A stretch of DNA of 64,000 bases from positions 12,505,436-12,569,435 of the forward strand of contig NC_049995.1 in assembly GCF_000003815.2 (NCBI RefSeq). The letters run 5' to 3'. Positions within the stretch are counted from its first letter, which is position 1; each line of letters begins with the position of its first letter. The stretch comes from Branchiostoma floridae. Lineage: Eukaryota > Chordata > Leptocardii > Amphioxiformes > Branchiostomatidae. Below are positions 34,281 to 45,868 of the stretch, piece after piece. The position numbers and the translations under genes are program-made. The notes beneath the pieces are model-generated. The model was not told where the DNA came from. It saw nothing but the letters and a program-made list of their open reading frames with translations, and ran no database searches.

Positions 34281-34573
34281 TGTTTCCAACGCGTTGCAGC
34301 AAGGAAGGAGGAATCATGTGATGCCCACACCCGGAAGTCATGTGATGCTTCAGCTGACCCTAGTTGACCCCTATTAATCAACCTTAGTTAGCGATTCTAA
34401 GGTTACAATTTTAATTTGCAGAAATTCATACATTTAAATCGATATTTAGAGTAGATCAGTCAAGTATGAAGTTATATGTTGAATCTTCACTGTACAAAAA
34501 AAGAAAGATTAAAAAGAGTTCACCTTTAAACTTTGACCTGACCCCACTTTCGCAGAGGGACGGAGAAAAAAAC
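34281..34573. promoter_or_regulatory. Shared CTSB/TAF5L promoter with paired TCATGTGA sites
   Basis: Between the inferred CTSB leader exon and the TAF5L start codon are two copies of TCATGTGA (34314-34321 and 34338-34345), the M-box recognised by MITF/TFE factors, with an ETS-type CCGGAAGT just before the second and TCAGCTGA after. MITF/TFEB factors drive lysosomal genes, CTSB included, through such E-boxes in mammals. Use here is inference. Confidence 0.45.
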
Positions 34574-37500
34574 ATGAAACGTGTAAAAAGCGAGGATATC
34601 CAGTCCGCTGTGCTGCAGTATTTAAAGAAAAGACAATATTCGGTAAGTCTATGACCTTTTCTAACTCCTAAAGAGGCAAACTGTGTGAAAATATGACACA
34701 AAAGAGCGGTAAAACGGAGTAAAATTGGTAAACTAAGAAAGAGGGAGGGGGGCGCTGAAATATATAATTTTGTTTGGAAAAAAAGCCACTGTACATGAAC
34801 GTCCTTTACGCTATATTTAGTAGACGTAGATATGTTCAAACAGCGGTAACATTAGAAATGCAAACTTTATATCAACTGACGTTGCGTAGCATAACGGTAA
34901 GGTGCTTTGCATGGCTCAAAGCCCAGAGGTTCAGGGTTGAAGTCACCTGGTATGCTCAGACATTATGCCCCTTGGAAAGGCACATAATACTCTGGTGAAA
35001 AGGAGTACATTTGTACTTAGCTTCGGTTAGGATCATCACTCAGATAGGACGTTAAGTGCAGGTCCCGTGTTTGAGGAGAATCACCTCGAGCACCTTAAAG
35101 AATCCACCACACTTAACAAAAAGAGTAGGCACTCTTTCTAGTGTGCGTGAATCAATTAATTCTGTCAAGATATGCAGCTTGTACTGTTTACTACAAACCT
35201 GGTGTGTTATGCCATGAGGCGGTTTACCAGGTATGCAAAACAATACAATAAAACAAATGTACAGTATATAATCTTAACACACATTTGAGTCCTGACAACA
35301 AAGGCAAAACTACCTATACCCAATGTTATGTGCCACCTTTCACCCTTGACCTTTTATCCTTGACCAGGACAGTGACACGACCTTTAAGAAGGAGCAGAAG
35401 TTGAGTCAGACGGTGTCGGAGATGGCGGTGCAGGGCGCGGTCATGTCCGAGTCTGGAGTCAGCACCTCATTCACATTCAGCAGCTGGTGGGTATATAGCT
35501 GTGTTGTTTTAACCTCAGGTGTAACACACAAAACTATACCTCAGAAAAGAATGGATAGTGAGTGAGTAGCCTGATTGAATCTCGCTTATAGCAGCCCGCC
35601 CAACATTCGCCGGCCTCCTAGCTAGTTACAGCCCTGGACAGCAGAGTTTGTGTTACACAGACTAGTGAATGAGTGAGTCAGTGAGTGAGAAAAGAATGTA
35701 CTGGGTATATTTTGTTAAGGGGTATATGTTGGCATGCTATACCAGTAATGTCTTTCTTTACGTATGGGCATTAACTTGAGGTTCTAGGTTTACACATCTA
35801 CTTCATTATTTCCTTTACCATGTACTAGTAATGCGTAATCTGCATTGCATATACTCAATGATTATCTAAAATTTTCACATTATACACATTTTTCAGCGAT
35901 CCTGACCCGACACTATATGAAGACCAGTATAGCGGGTAAGAACTTAAGCACAAAGTTCTCTCATCCCAAACTTTGGAATTTACATTGTTTCATTGAGTTG
36001 TTGAACTTGTTCAAGATCTATAGGCAGACTGATCCTAAACCTAGAAACATTTAAATTTGTAAGGATATGAAATTTTAATGTAGACTCAGTGGAGTAAGTC
36101 AAGACAGATAAGTTTTAGTTTGTGCAAAAATGAACTTGCCTTCTGCAAAAAATAGTTCTTTTTTTTTTCAAGTGTTATTAAATGTCTACATTTACCCAAA
36201 CTGTCCACTATTTCAGACTCAAAGTACTCATAGATGATGCTCCACAAGCTCACCAGGTAAATATGACATATCTTTTGTGCCTTAGTTTATATCCATTCAC
36301 AAATGCATGTGACGAGTTTTACCTGTACCTGCACAAGTATGTGCATAATCTAGTAATTTGAGTCCTAACCAATTCTTATGCTATGTTTCCCCCAGTCAGA
36401 GTTGACAGTCCTGCTGTATCCCATGTTTGTACACCTACACTTGGATTTGGTCTGCAACGGACACAGGGATGCTGGTGAGTTGAACATTTGCACCAAATAT
36501 ATGATTAAGACACATAGCTGAAAACTGATCTGTTGGCAATATTATTTTCCCTGTCATGTTAGAGTTTTTCCTTCCGTCAAGAAGAGTGATATTACTTTAA
36601 GAAAAATGCTGTTGGAAAAAAAAATTCTAATGAAAAACATTCTTAGTAGTTTGCCAACTCCCTTGAATTAACACTTGTACCAGAAATCAATGTACATGTA
36701 CAAGCAATGAATGACTAAAGAAGAAGACTTTGGGACAAATTTCAAAATAGCCAATTTCATTCTTTACTAGTGACTTGTGCAAGAAACATTGATATGCCAA
36801 CCTTTCTGCATGTGCTGTATATGTTCCCTTTCTTGAAAAATCAATAAAAAAATTATCTATATGAAATGATTTTGTTTTGTTTCCAGCTGAGGCGTTCTTC
36901 ACCCGTCACCATGGTAACTTCCTGGTAGACAACATGGAGTGGTACGAGCTGATCGAGGAGCTGGCAGGGGTCATGTGTAAACAGGACCTCTTCACTAAAC
37001 CCAAGGTCAAAGCCTTTAGGTGAGTCATGTGTAAACAGGACCTCTTCACTAAACCCAAGGTCAAAGCCTTTAGGTGAGTCCCCTTCACTAAACCCAAGGT
37101 CAAAGCCTTTAGGTGAGTCATGTGTAAACAGGACCTCTTCAGTAAACCCAAGGTCAAAGCCTTTAGGTGAGTCCCCTTCACTAAACCCAAGGTCAAAGCC
37201 TTTAGGTGAGTCATGTGTAAACAGGACCTCTTCACTAAACCCAAGGTCAAAGCCTTTAGGTGAGTCCCCTTCACTAAACCCAAGGTCAAAGCCTTTAGGT
37301 GAGTCATGTGTAAACAGGACCTCTTCACTAAACCCAAGGTCAAAGCCTTTAGGTGAGTCCCCTTCACTAAACCCAAGGTCAAAGCCTTTAGGTGAGTCCT
37401 CTTCACTAAACCCAAGGTCAAAGCCTTTAGGTGAGTCTCTTCACTAAACCCAAGGTCAAAGCCTTTAGGTGAGTCCTCTTCACTAAACCCAAGGTCAAAG

Positions 37501-40500
37501 CCTTTAGGTGAGTCCTCTTCACTAAACCCAAGGTCAAAGCCTTTAGGTGAGTCTCTTCACTAAACCCAAGGTCAAAGCCTTTAGGTGAGTCTCTTCACTA
37601 AACCCAAGGTCAAAGCCTTTAGGTGAGTCTGTATCTGTATCTGTATCTATATAGCCGGTATAACTGCCGTTCGGCGTAACACACCAGCTTCGCAGGCACG
37701 CGGCGCGGCAGCAGCTTGTTATATTACACCGAACGATCCGTCACACCTAACTTTTGCACATCTATCTGCAAGCGTTCTTTGAAGCTATTCAGAGAAGATG
37801 CCCCTACTGTACTTGGTGATAACAAATTCCACTCTACGATAGTTCTGGGAAAATACGAATTTTTGAACACATCAATCCTAGGCTGGTAACTCTTGTATTT
37901 GAAGTCATGGCTGTTTCTTGATGTTCGTTTTTGAGCTGGTATTAGATACTTATCAGTTGGTACGTCCACCAGTTTATTGGTCATTTTGTACATCATGCAA
38001 AGTCTAGACCTTTTCCTTCTGTCTTCAAGTGATGTCCACTGCAGATCTGTTTTCATTTTGGTAACACTAGCATCCCTGTTATAGTTGTTTGTACAGAATC
38101 TGGCAGCTTGGTTCTGTACCCTTTCAAGGTTATCTTTGTCTTTCTTTGTATACGGATCCCATACTGTTGCAGCATATTCAAGGTTAGGTGTTAGGAGTCA
38201 TGTGTAAACAGGACCTCTTCACTAAACCCAAGGTTAAAGCCTATAGGTGAGTCATCTTCACTAAACCCAAGGTCAAAGCCTTTAGGCGAGTCCCCTTCAC
38301 TAAACCCAAGGTTAAAGCCTTCAGGTAAGTCCTCTTCACTAAACCCAAGGTCAAAGCCTATAGGTGAGTCATCTTCACTAAACCCAAGGTCAAAGCCTTT
38401 AGGCGAGTCCCCTTCACTAAACCCAAGGTCAAGGCATTTAGGTAAGTCTTCTTCACTAAATCCAAGGTCAAAGCCTTCAGGTAAGTCCTCTTCACTAAAC
38501 CCAAGGTCAAAGCCTTTAGGCGAGTCCCCTTCACTAAACCCAAGGTCAAGGCCTTTAGGTGAGTCTTCTTCACTAAACCCAAGGTCAAGGCCTTTAGGTA
38601 AGTGGTCACCAAATGGTGCATCAAGAGTCATCCATCTCTATTTCAGTAGCCGTGGGCCACACAACTCTCTGCAATCACTACAGCAGGGGGCTAGTCCACT
38701 GGTAGTGGTGTATGTTCAACTTACCTACCCTGATGAGTGCTAAGCAGGAAAAGTATCATTTTTAAAGTCTTTGGTATGACTCGCCCGGGGATCGAACTCA
38801 TGACCAACCGACTGCAAGGCGAACATGCTGCCCACTTGCCCATTGCAGTGGTCCATAAATCACGTGTAAATACTAAATTCAAGGTGGAGGCCTTCAGAAC
38901 CCAAAGTTGGCCTAGCTATATATAAAGAGTTTCTTGTGATGAATATATGGACAAAGCAAAAAGGAATCAACTTCTAAATCAGTATCCAGGATTGTTTAAC
39001 TGTTGTATGGTTTCTGCAAATGTTTCATTACATGACATTTTGTTGAATTTCATTTCCAGAGAGACCAAGTATGCCATAAGTCTGTCAGACAAAGCCTTCC
39101 AATATCTGCTGAGGTACCTACAGGTAGGTTATGCTGAAGTCAAGTAATAACACTGTAACATGACATTGTAACTACTGCATGCTTATACATGTACAATTTT
39201 TTGTTAGTCATGTGTTTGGTGTTAACAATATTGTCTTGATCTACATGTAGCCTATAACCTACAACAAATTTATGTATTTGTTTATTTTTACAGAGTGATG
39301 ACAACCTCATTTTACTGAGATTGTTCAACACATACTTACATGTGAATGGTAAGGTTCAGGTTTTTTGATTGGTAGGGTCTAAAAGATGTTTGACTTCCCT
39401 CTCATTGTAACTTTAGTATGGCTAGTTTCAAGTAGATCAGCATCATATCTTGCTGTGCTGTAAATTGATGATTGTACAGTCATGTATCTGGAGGCTGCAG
39501 TTTTGCTGTAAGTTGAAAGGGGGCTCTTCTATCTATAAGTGTCAGGATTACTAGACTTTTTTTGCTACATGTAGATGTGACAATACCCTGCCATGAAGGA
39601 AGTAAATGTAGAACTCTTTTCTATCTCTATTGTGACTATGATTAGTATGACTAATGTCAACTTTCTACTGGATACCATAATGCTGCTAATGAAAATAAAA
39701 ATGTTCTCAAGATTGTCCTAAACACCCACTAAATGTGAAGTGTACATGATGGTATAAACCTTTTTTTCAGTGAAGCCAACACAAAATGGTGACCTTGACT
39801 TGTACAGCGACAAGAAGGGCGGGGCGCAGGAGGTTACCATGGCAACCCCACCCCACACGCCCGACAATAAGGTTCAGCCCGGCGACGTGACACAGGTGTC
39901 GCTACAGGATTGTATACGGCGGGTACGGGAGGGAACGCCATATCTGTCGTCGGTGTGTCTGTACACCTTCCACAACACATTCCAAGGGTGAGTCCGGCAG
40001 ACATCTTTGTGTCAAGAAGTTGAAAAACAACAACATGGTTTGTAAATTAGAGTACAGTATATCATACTGTATGTAGTCCATAGAGGTTGCAAAAGAAAGG
40101 TTTGAGATTTTGAAAAAAAAGTTTACAACTGAATTAAAAATGACCATTTAATGTTATGGCCTACTAGTATCTAGTTTGGATTTGAACTTTTTTTTAGATA
40201 ACTGACACCCTCAAGACAACATACATTTTTGTGTCAAGAAGTTGCAAAAAATAACAACTACAATGTTTTTGTTAATTAATGTATAACTAGTCTGTACAGG
40301 TTGAAAAACAGCTTTGTAGGGTCTAGTATGGACCCCTGTGGTACACTGATGTACTTTGTACATAGGGTCTAATATGAACTCCTGTGGTACATTGACACCA
40401 CACACTCACTATCCGGTTTATCTTTAGTTGTTCCCCATCCTGTGGGGGTTAGACGTGCTTGGACATAGAAGAGGGGGCTTGATGGCAGCTCGCCAGCGTC

Positions 40501-43500
40501 TTTTATCATTTGGGTTAACACTGTGTAGGTTGAGGAAGTGTATGTCTTCCCTTATGTTGACATGTTGTATTATCTCCTACCTTAAGTTAAACACAGCTGC
40601 AGTCTCTGATGACTCCAGGTTTGTGTGCGGAGGATTTGATGACTCCACGGTGAAAGTCTGGAGCGGCTTGTCTCGGAAACTGTAGTATAGACTCCTGTGG
40701 TACATGTACATTGACTCGAGGTTGTTCTCTCCTACCATAGGTTAAACACAGCTGCAGTCTCTGATGACTCCAGGTTTGTGTGTGGAGGATTTGATGACTC
40801 CACGGTGAAAGTTTGGAGCAGCTTGTCTCGGAAACTGAAGTATAGACTCCTGTGGTACATGTACATTGACTCGAGGTTGTTCTCTCCTACCATAGGTTAA
40901 ACACAGCTGCAGTCTCTGACGACTCCAGGTTTGTGTGTGGAGGGTTTGACGACTCCACAGTGAAAGTTTGGAGCGGCTTGTCTCGGAAACTTAAGGCAGC
41001 TCATCACACCGTCGACGTCTCAAGAATTAACCTGGCGGGAGACGTACTGGACGACAAAGTCAGAGAAGACAGGTATGTAGGTGAAATGTGTAAGAATATT
41101 AAAAGTTTTACATGTATTTGAATGACAGCATGCAGACATACTGTTACAGTTATAAACTTTAAGTCACTATTAGTACATTTCTTTACTAACAATTGTACAG
41201 GATAGTGTATAGGGCCAACAGAGGATGGATTCAAAGTAGAGATCTTTGGTCCGTGACGTTTGTTTCAACTTAATTTCAAGTAGTCCTAAATTTACCTACT
41301 ACACTTGGACAAGAAATTCACAGATGACTGAACTTTGAATGTTCTGCATTAAAGTATCAGTACATACTATTCCTGAATGCCCTGGATGTCCTAGTATTTT
41401 TTCATTGTTCTACTTCTACGGAGACTATTACTCAACAACTGATCTCAATCTGTTTTTCTCTGTGCCAGTGTTGGTCAGGAAGTGAAACACATGCGGGGCC
41501 ACAGTGGACCCGTCTACGGCACGTCTTTCCTTCCCAACAACACCTTCTTACTCACCAGCTCGGAGGACACTACGGGTTAGTTTCAAGGTTTTATCGCATA
41601 GGCAATACCAGGGTGCCTTCCTTTTGGTGTAAAACCACAGTTTGTACAGTTAAAGAACAAATTGTAAGTCTTACAGTTAGTTTGAAAAAAATCTTTCTGT
41701 TATGTGAAACGAACATCAAGTTTGAATCACAGATATAAGCCTATGATTTAACACACCAGAGTTTTGTACTGTAAAAACAGTACTGTGTGGGGTGTTAGGC
41801 CAAACAGTTAGTTTGAATAGTTCTCTGGCAATAACTACAGTAAATAAGTTCCACAAGTCAGCAAATTATACGTTTTCTGACGGTTAAAATGTTTTCTGTT
41901 TCAGTCCGCCTGTGGAACCTGTCAACCTTCACTAACGATGTAATATACAAAGGGCACAGCTATCCAGTATGGGACATTGACACCAGGTTCGTTAGTAGCA
42001 TACATGGTGCAAGATGTAATGATTGATTCATTCTTTTTTGAAAAAAAAGGAAGAATTTTGCATATTTCTAATTCATTGTACTGTACCTGTCCATCAAATC
42101 CACCCAAAAGAGATATGAGTTCATATTTTTCCTTTTTGTTCATTCTCCTTCACCCCAAACAAATGATCTAAAGCATCCTGCATTTTCCCCATGTTTGAGG
42201 AGAGCCATACCTTCAGTACGTTGAAGAACCCACCACACTTACAACTGTATCAAAAAGAATAGGGGTCCTTCCCGGTGTAACTTTTAGCCCAGCCTATTGT
42301 AAGCTCCTCACAATTCAGCTCCTGCATGGCGGTGAAGAGAGAGTAGTTAGTGTACCCAATGATAGTAGTAAAGATACTAACAGTATGTTCTCCCCTGTTG
42401 TGCGTAGTCCGTTGGGTGCATACTTCGTGAGCTGTTCCCAGGACAGAAGTGCGAGACTCTGGGCTTTAGACAGGACCTTTCCTCTCAGGATATTTGCTGG
42501 ACACTCCCAAGATGTGGATGTGAGTTGGCATACATACATAAAACCTGTAAACTTCATGGTGTATTCAATTAGTTAACCCTCCACCATTTTTTTATATGTA
42601 TTCATTCCGAAGTTCTTTGATGGCAATGTTATCTAAAACTCATGGGGTGTCTTAATATAATCTGTATCTATGTAGCTGGTATAAACACCCTTTGTGATCT
42701 TGTGATATATTTGTATGTTTAAACCAGATATTGTACTTGTATTTGTGAAGAAGAACCTAGTAATGTTTGTGAATGTGTAAATATCCTCATATCCTGCATA
42801 TATCCTTAGGGCCTGATGCTTGACTGCTTATCCAGTATAAAGTAAACACGAAAGTTTAACGTTTATGTTGTTTTTCAGTGTGTAAAATTTCACCCCAACT
42901 GTAACTACATTGCCACGGGTTCGTCTGACCGCACGGTTCGGCTCTGGAGTGTCCAGGACGGGAAGTTTGTCCGGATCTTCCATGGAAAAGATGGACACAA
43001 AGTAAGTTCCTTACATCCTCTTATACCAGGCTTGATCACTTTTCTTCACTACATTGTGAATAATTTTAACGTTAAGCTGCCCTAGGTTGGCATGATATAA
43101 ATGAAATACAACACGGTTTATAACATATCAAAACATATATGGAATACGTCATGTTATATCATATATCTTATGCACAATTACATGCACAGTACTTTCCTGC
43201 TGTGCATTATACTATTACTTAAATGACAATGTTGTTACTTTTCTATCTCTTACAGGGAACCATATTTTCCCTGGCATTTTCTCCTGATGGAAAACACTTA
43301 GCCTCTGCAGGTAAGCTGGGAAAGTATTAAATCAGTCAACTTGCAATTGTACAAAAGTGCTTGCATGTACAAGTATGGAACCTATAGCTAGCCTTGGATG
43401 ATCTATTGAAGGGTAAAATAATTAACCTGTGAACATACAATAATTATTGTGTTTGTGTATGAAACGTTGAGTGACAAGTTATTGGTTAAATTTACCAGTA

Positions 43501-45868
43501 CAAATTTCCTATATTATTTCTATGTGAAGACAGTATTGTCTTTGTGTCTGGGACCTAACGTCAGGTGACTTGTTGATGGTTGAATTTATGAATATAGACT
43601 TCCTACATTGTTTAGGGAAAGACAACTGTGTTCGAATGTGGGACCTAATGTCCTGGTTACATGTTGTTGGTTAAATTTACCAGTATACAGTCAAACCTGT
43701 ATTAGCGGCCACCTTTGCATAACGGCTACCTGCCCATAGTGGCCACTTTTTGTCGGTCCCTTGGATTCGTAATGATTAAGAAATAGGCTTAGCGGCCACC
43801 TGTCCAACGCGGCCGCGGCCACACGATTTCCGGTCCCGCAGGTACAAAAAACACTGCCGATAGCGGCCACGCGGACAGCTGATCTATGTTTAGGCACGCG
43901 TTCGGCCATATACAGCGGCCGTATCGTCACCCTACGCCGGTTTTAAAACCTCTTTGACTTATTTTCAAGACAAACTTTGACTTCGTAAACTGGCGCTACC
44001 CATACCCGCTGACAAACGAGGTCATATAAGGTCAATAGACGACACCAATATTACGGAATCCGAGGTAAATTGTGTTAAAGTTACGTTCTAATACACTATC
44101 GCTTAGGTTAATTTACATCACAAAAATTTCTAAATAAATTGTTACAAAGACAAAATTATATGAACTTCAGACTATGGTGTATTTTATTCTTACATTTATT
44201 AAGAGATAAGTCTGAAATGATGTGACTTTTCTTGTGAGTACCACATTAGCATAATGGGCTAATCTGACGTGTGAACGCGAGCGGGAACGCACGGACGGCG
44301 AAGTATCAAAGGATACAAGACGAAAGATCAAAGAAATATGACGATACCGGTCTCTTCAGACAATATCAACTGTAGAACATTTAAAACTTTTTATAACTTT
44401 TGTTTTCTTAATGTACAGTACTGTATTGTGTGAATAAAGATCAGTGGGTACTAAAACCATGTGTAACTTATTGCTTGTGGTCAATTAATTAGCATATTCT
44501 CTATAGTGGCCACCTCTCTATAGTGGCCAATTTTGACCAGTCCCTTGAGTGACCGCTATAGACAGGTTTGACTGTACTCTTCCTATACAGTTTACTAGGT
44601 GAGGATAACTGTGTCCGTGTCTGGGACCTAACATCATGTGACATGACAAATTTTCTATATTGTTTACGTGAAGACAGTTGTGTACTTGTGTTGGACCTAA
44701 CATCAGGCAACATGTACAAATCTCCTATATTGTTTAGGTGAGGACTATTGTTTTGTGTCTGGGACCTAACGTCAGGCGACATGTTGATGGTAAACTTAAT
44801 ACCATTACAAATTTCCTATATTGTTTAGGTGAAGACAACTGTGTCCGTGTGTGGGACCTGACATCAGGCGACATGTTGATTGTTCCTTTCTCATTTAGGT
44901 GAAGACAACTGTGTTCGTGTGTGGGACCTAACGTCAGGCGACATGTTGAAGGAACTGCGTGCTCACACGGACAGTATCTACAGCATCAGCTACAGCCGGG
45001 ACGGTACCATGTTGGCATCCGCAGGGGGGGACAGCATCGTCAGGGTGTGGGACATGAGACCAAACATTCCAGACAAAGAGTGAGTTTTGCAAATTAATGC
45101 AGCTTTAAAAAAATACATTTGCATGTATTGCTTGTATGATGATGATGAGGATATATTGCTCACTTAGTTTGTGCTCCCGCACCACTCGACAAAGGCTCCT
45201 CCACAGTACTTACACTTAGTCCTCCATGGCCCTTTGTAGCTCTTTAGTGTCTTGATGGCTTGTATCACTACATAGTTTGTCTATTCAAGTAGCTAACTCT
45301 CGTTCTTCTCCAACCTCCTTTTCCTTTAGTAGTAGGTTCCCAGAGTACACATGGTATTGCTGTGACCAGCCAGTTTGATTCTGCGGTGTTGTAGTTTCTT
45401 GACAACAGGTCATGGTAGATCTTAGAACTACATTTTGTCATGTACAAATACAGTATGTGGCACACATATGCATATTCACAGCTCCCCTATAGAGTTATGC
45501 ACAATGCTGCCAGCTTCACATCACCATCCGAAATGACGATGCCCAACTCTGGAATTGAACCCAGCATACAATGTATCTAGCATGACTAAATTGCACTCCT
45601 ACATGTAGTGGCCAGCTCATTAACCCCAGCCCAAGAGGTACCGCGAGAGACAACTGTAAACACAGTGTAAAGTAACACAATTAAGGCTAACCACGTAAAA
45701 CTATCTACCCTAAACAGTTTTTTTCTACCCTTGTTCCCCAGATCTGATGGACAACCACCAGAGCTCTTACACAGCTACCCCACCAAAACCTCGTCTCTGC
45801 ACATGCTGAAGTTTGCCCCCTCGGATTTACTGATAGCTGCAGGCACAGCCAAGGGAGACTCCACTTAA
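34574..45868 (+). CDS. TAF5L: TAF5L (PCAF/SAGA WD40 subunit, PAF65-beta), complete
   Basis: Scaffold subunit of the GCN5/PCAF histone acetyltransferase (SAGA-type) complex. Exons: 34574-34642, 35368-35486, 35897-35935, 36217-36256, 36396-36474, 36887-37019, 39060-39123, 39294-39348, 39771-39987, 40896-41072, 41469-41575, 41905-41986, 42408-42519, 42879-43001, 43256-43310, 44899-45079, 45742-45868; every junction is GT-AG and in phase, giving 592 aa (human 589). The N-terminus [20 protein letters not shown] aligns with human MKRVRTEQIQMAVSCYLKRR; the TAF5 N-terminal domain follows ([23 protein letters not shown]), then a run of WD40 blades ([48 protein letters not shown]). TAF5 itself is excluded by the N-terminus and length. 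The junctions of exons 6, 10 and 16 are tandemly duplicated in adjacent introns. 3' UTR runs to AATAAA at 46813. Confidence 0.95.
34881..35160 (+). mobile_element. tRNA-derived SINE in TAF5L intron 1
   Basis: The head GTTGCGTAGCATAACGG... GGTTCAGGGTTGAAGTC resembles a tRNA with A- and B-box-like blocks; the body contains the GCACCTTAAAGAATCCACCA word common in invertebrate SINE tails. Its tail region is shared with 42187-42290. Confidence 0.6.
36971..37626 (+). repeat. TAF5L exon 6 end plus donor site, tandem array part 1
   Basis: The last bases of exon 6 and its donor (AAAGCCTTTAG|GTGAGT) are followed by about 14 more copies. Units are about 39 bp, or about 54 bp where they also include the exon segment GTCATGTGTAAACAGGACCT. 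Every copy keeps a consensus 5' splice site. Reading past the genuine donor meets TGA at once (TTT AGG TGA), so only the first donor preserves the protein. Confidence 0.95.
37630..38184 (-). mobile_element. 5'-truncated LINE (non-LTR retrotransposon) inside the array
   Basis: The minus strand encodes the C-terminal end of a LINE reverse transcriptase protein: [77 protein letters not shown], then a stop. It is 5'-truncated and ends in a short AGATAC repeat tail rather than poly(A), as CR1/L2-like and Jockey-related LINEs do. It splits the exon 6-derived array in two. Confidence 0.85.
38188..38606 (+). repeat. TAF5L exon 6-derived donor array, part 2
   Basis: About ten more diverged copies of the 39-bp unit beyond the LINE. 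Donor cores vary: GTGAGT, GTAAGT (several) and GCGAGT (several). Long minus-strand open frames here are by-products of a unit length divisible by 3. Confidence 0.9.
38740..38840 (-). repeat. tRNA-like SINE remnant
   Basis: CCCGGGGATCGAACTCATGACC reads on the minus strand as a B-box-like GTTCGATCC block of a tRNA-derived SINE head. Short and diverged. Confidence 0.35.
40586..40895 (+). repeat. Two partial upstream copies of TAF5L exon 10 with its acceptor
   Basis: The first ~100 bp of exon 10 (GTTAAACACAGCTGCAGTCT onward) occurs at 40586, 40741 and, as the real exon, 40896, with an exact 155-bp period. The repeated unit includes intron tail, polypyrimidine tract and 3' splice site (CATAG in copies 2 and 3, CTTAAG in copy 1). 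The upstream copies lack a donor and run into intron sequence. Confidence 0.93.
42187..42300 (+). repeat. SINE tail fragment
   Basis: TTTGAGGAGAGCCATACC...GTTGAAGAACCCACCACACTTA...AGAATAGGGGTCCTTCCCGGTGT is related to the body of the SINE at 34881-35160. Confidence 0.5.
43460..44898 (+). repeat. Array of partial TAF5L exon 16 copies with acceptor sites
   Basis: Six upstream partial copies of intron end plus acceptor plus the first ~50 bp of exon 16 (TTTAG|GTGAAGACAACTGTG... GGGACCTAACGTCAGGCGAC), at about 43520, 43610, 44595, 44675, 44735 and 44825, before the true exon at 44899. Similarity rises toward the real exon; the copy at 44825 is nearly identical. A DNA transposon (43688-44574) splits the array. 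Confidence 0.92.
43688..44574. mobile_element. Tigger/pogo-type non-autonomous DNA transposon
   Basis: 887 bp, TA at both flanks (43686-43687 and 44575-44576), terminal inverted repeats beginning CAGTCAAACCTGT and ending ACAGGTTTGACTG, with subterminal GCGGCCAC motifs. TA targets with CAGTCAAACC-type ends are typical of pogo/Tigger relatives of mariner. No transposase frame is seen. Confidence 0.75.

Noticed and set aside
37630-38184. Could be a host exon on the minus strand
   Set aside because: The [11 protein letters not shown]...RVQNQAAR...[11 protein letters not shown] pattern is the standard LINE ORF2 tail, and the short-repeat 3' end fits a LINE insertion.
36906-38631. Minus-strand repetitive frames ([13 protein letters not shown] and [10 protein letters not shown] types)
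   Set aside because: They are the antisense of the 39/54-bp exon 6-derived array, not genes.
40586-40840. Functional alternative exons 10
   Set aside because: The upstream copies have acceptors but no donor after the copied segment, so they cannot be complete internal exons; treated as partial duplications.
45490-45620. tRNA gene or SINE on the minus strand (GGTTCAATTCCAGAGTT)
   Set aside because: Only a B-box-like block is present; no cloverleaf could be built and no A box is evident.
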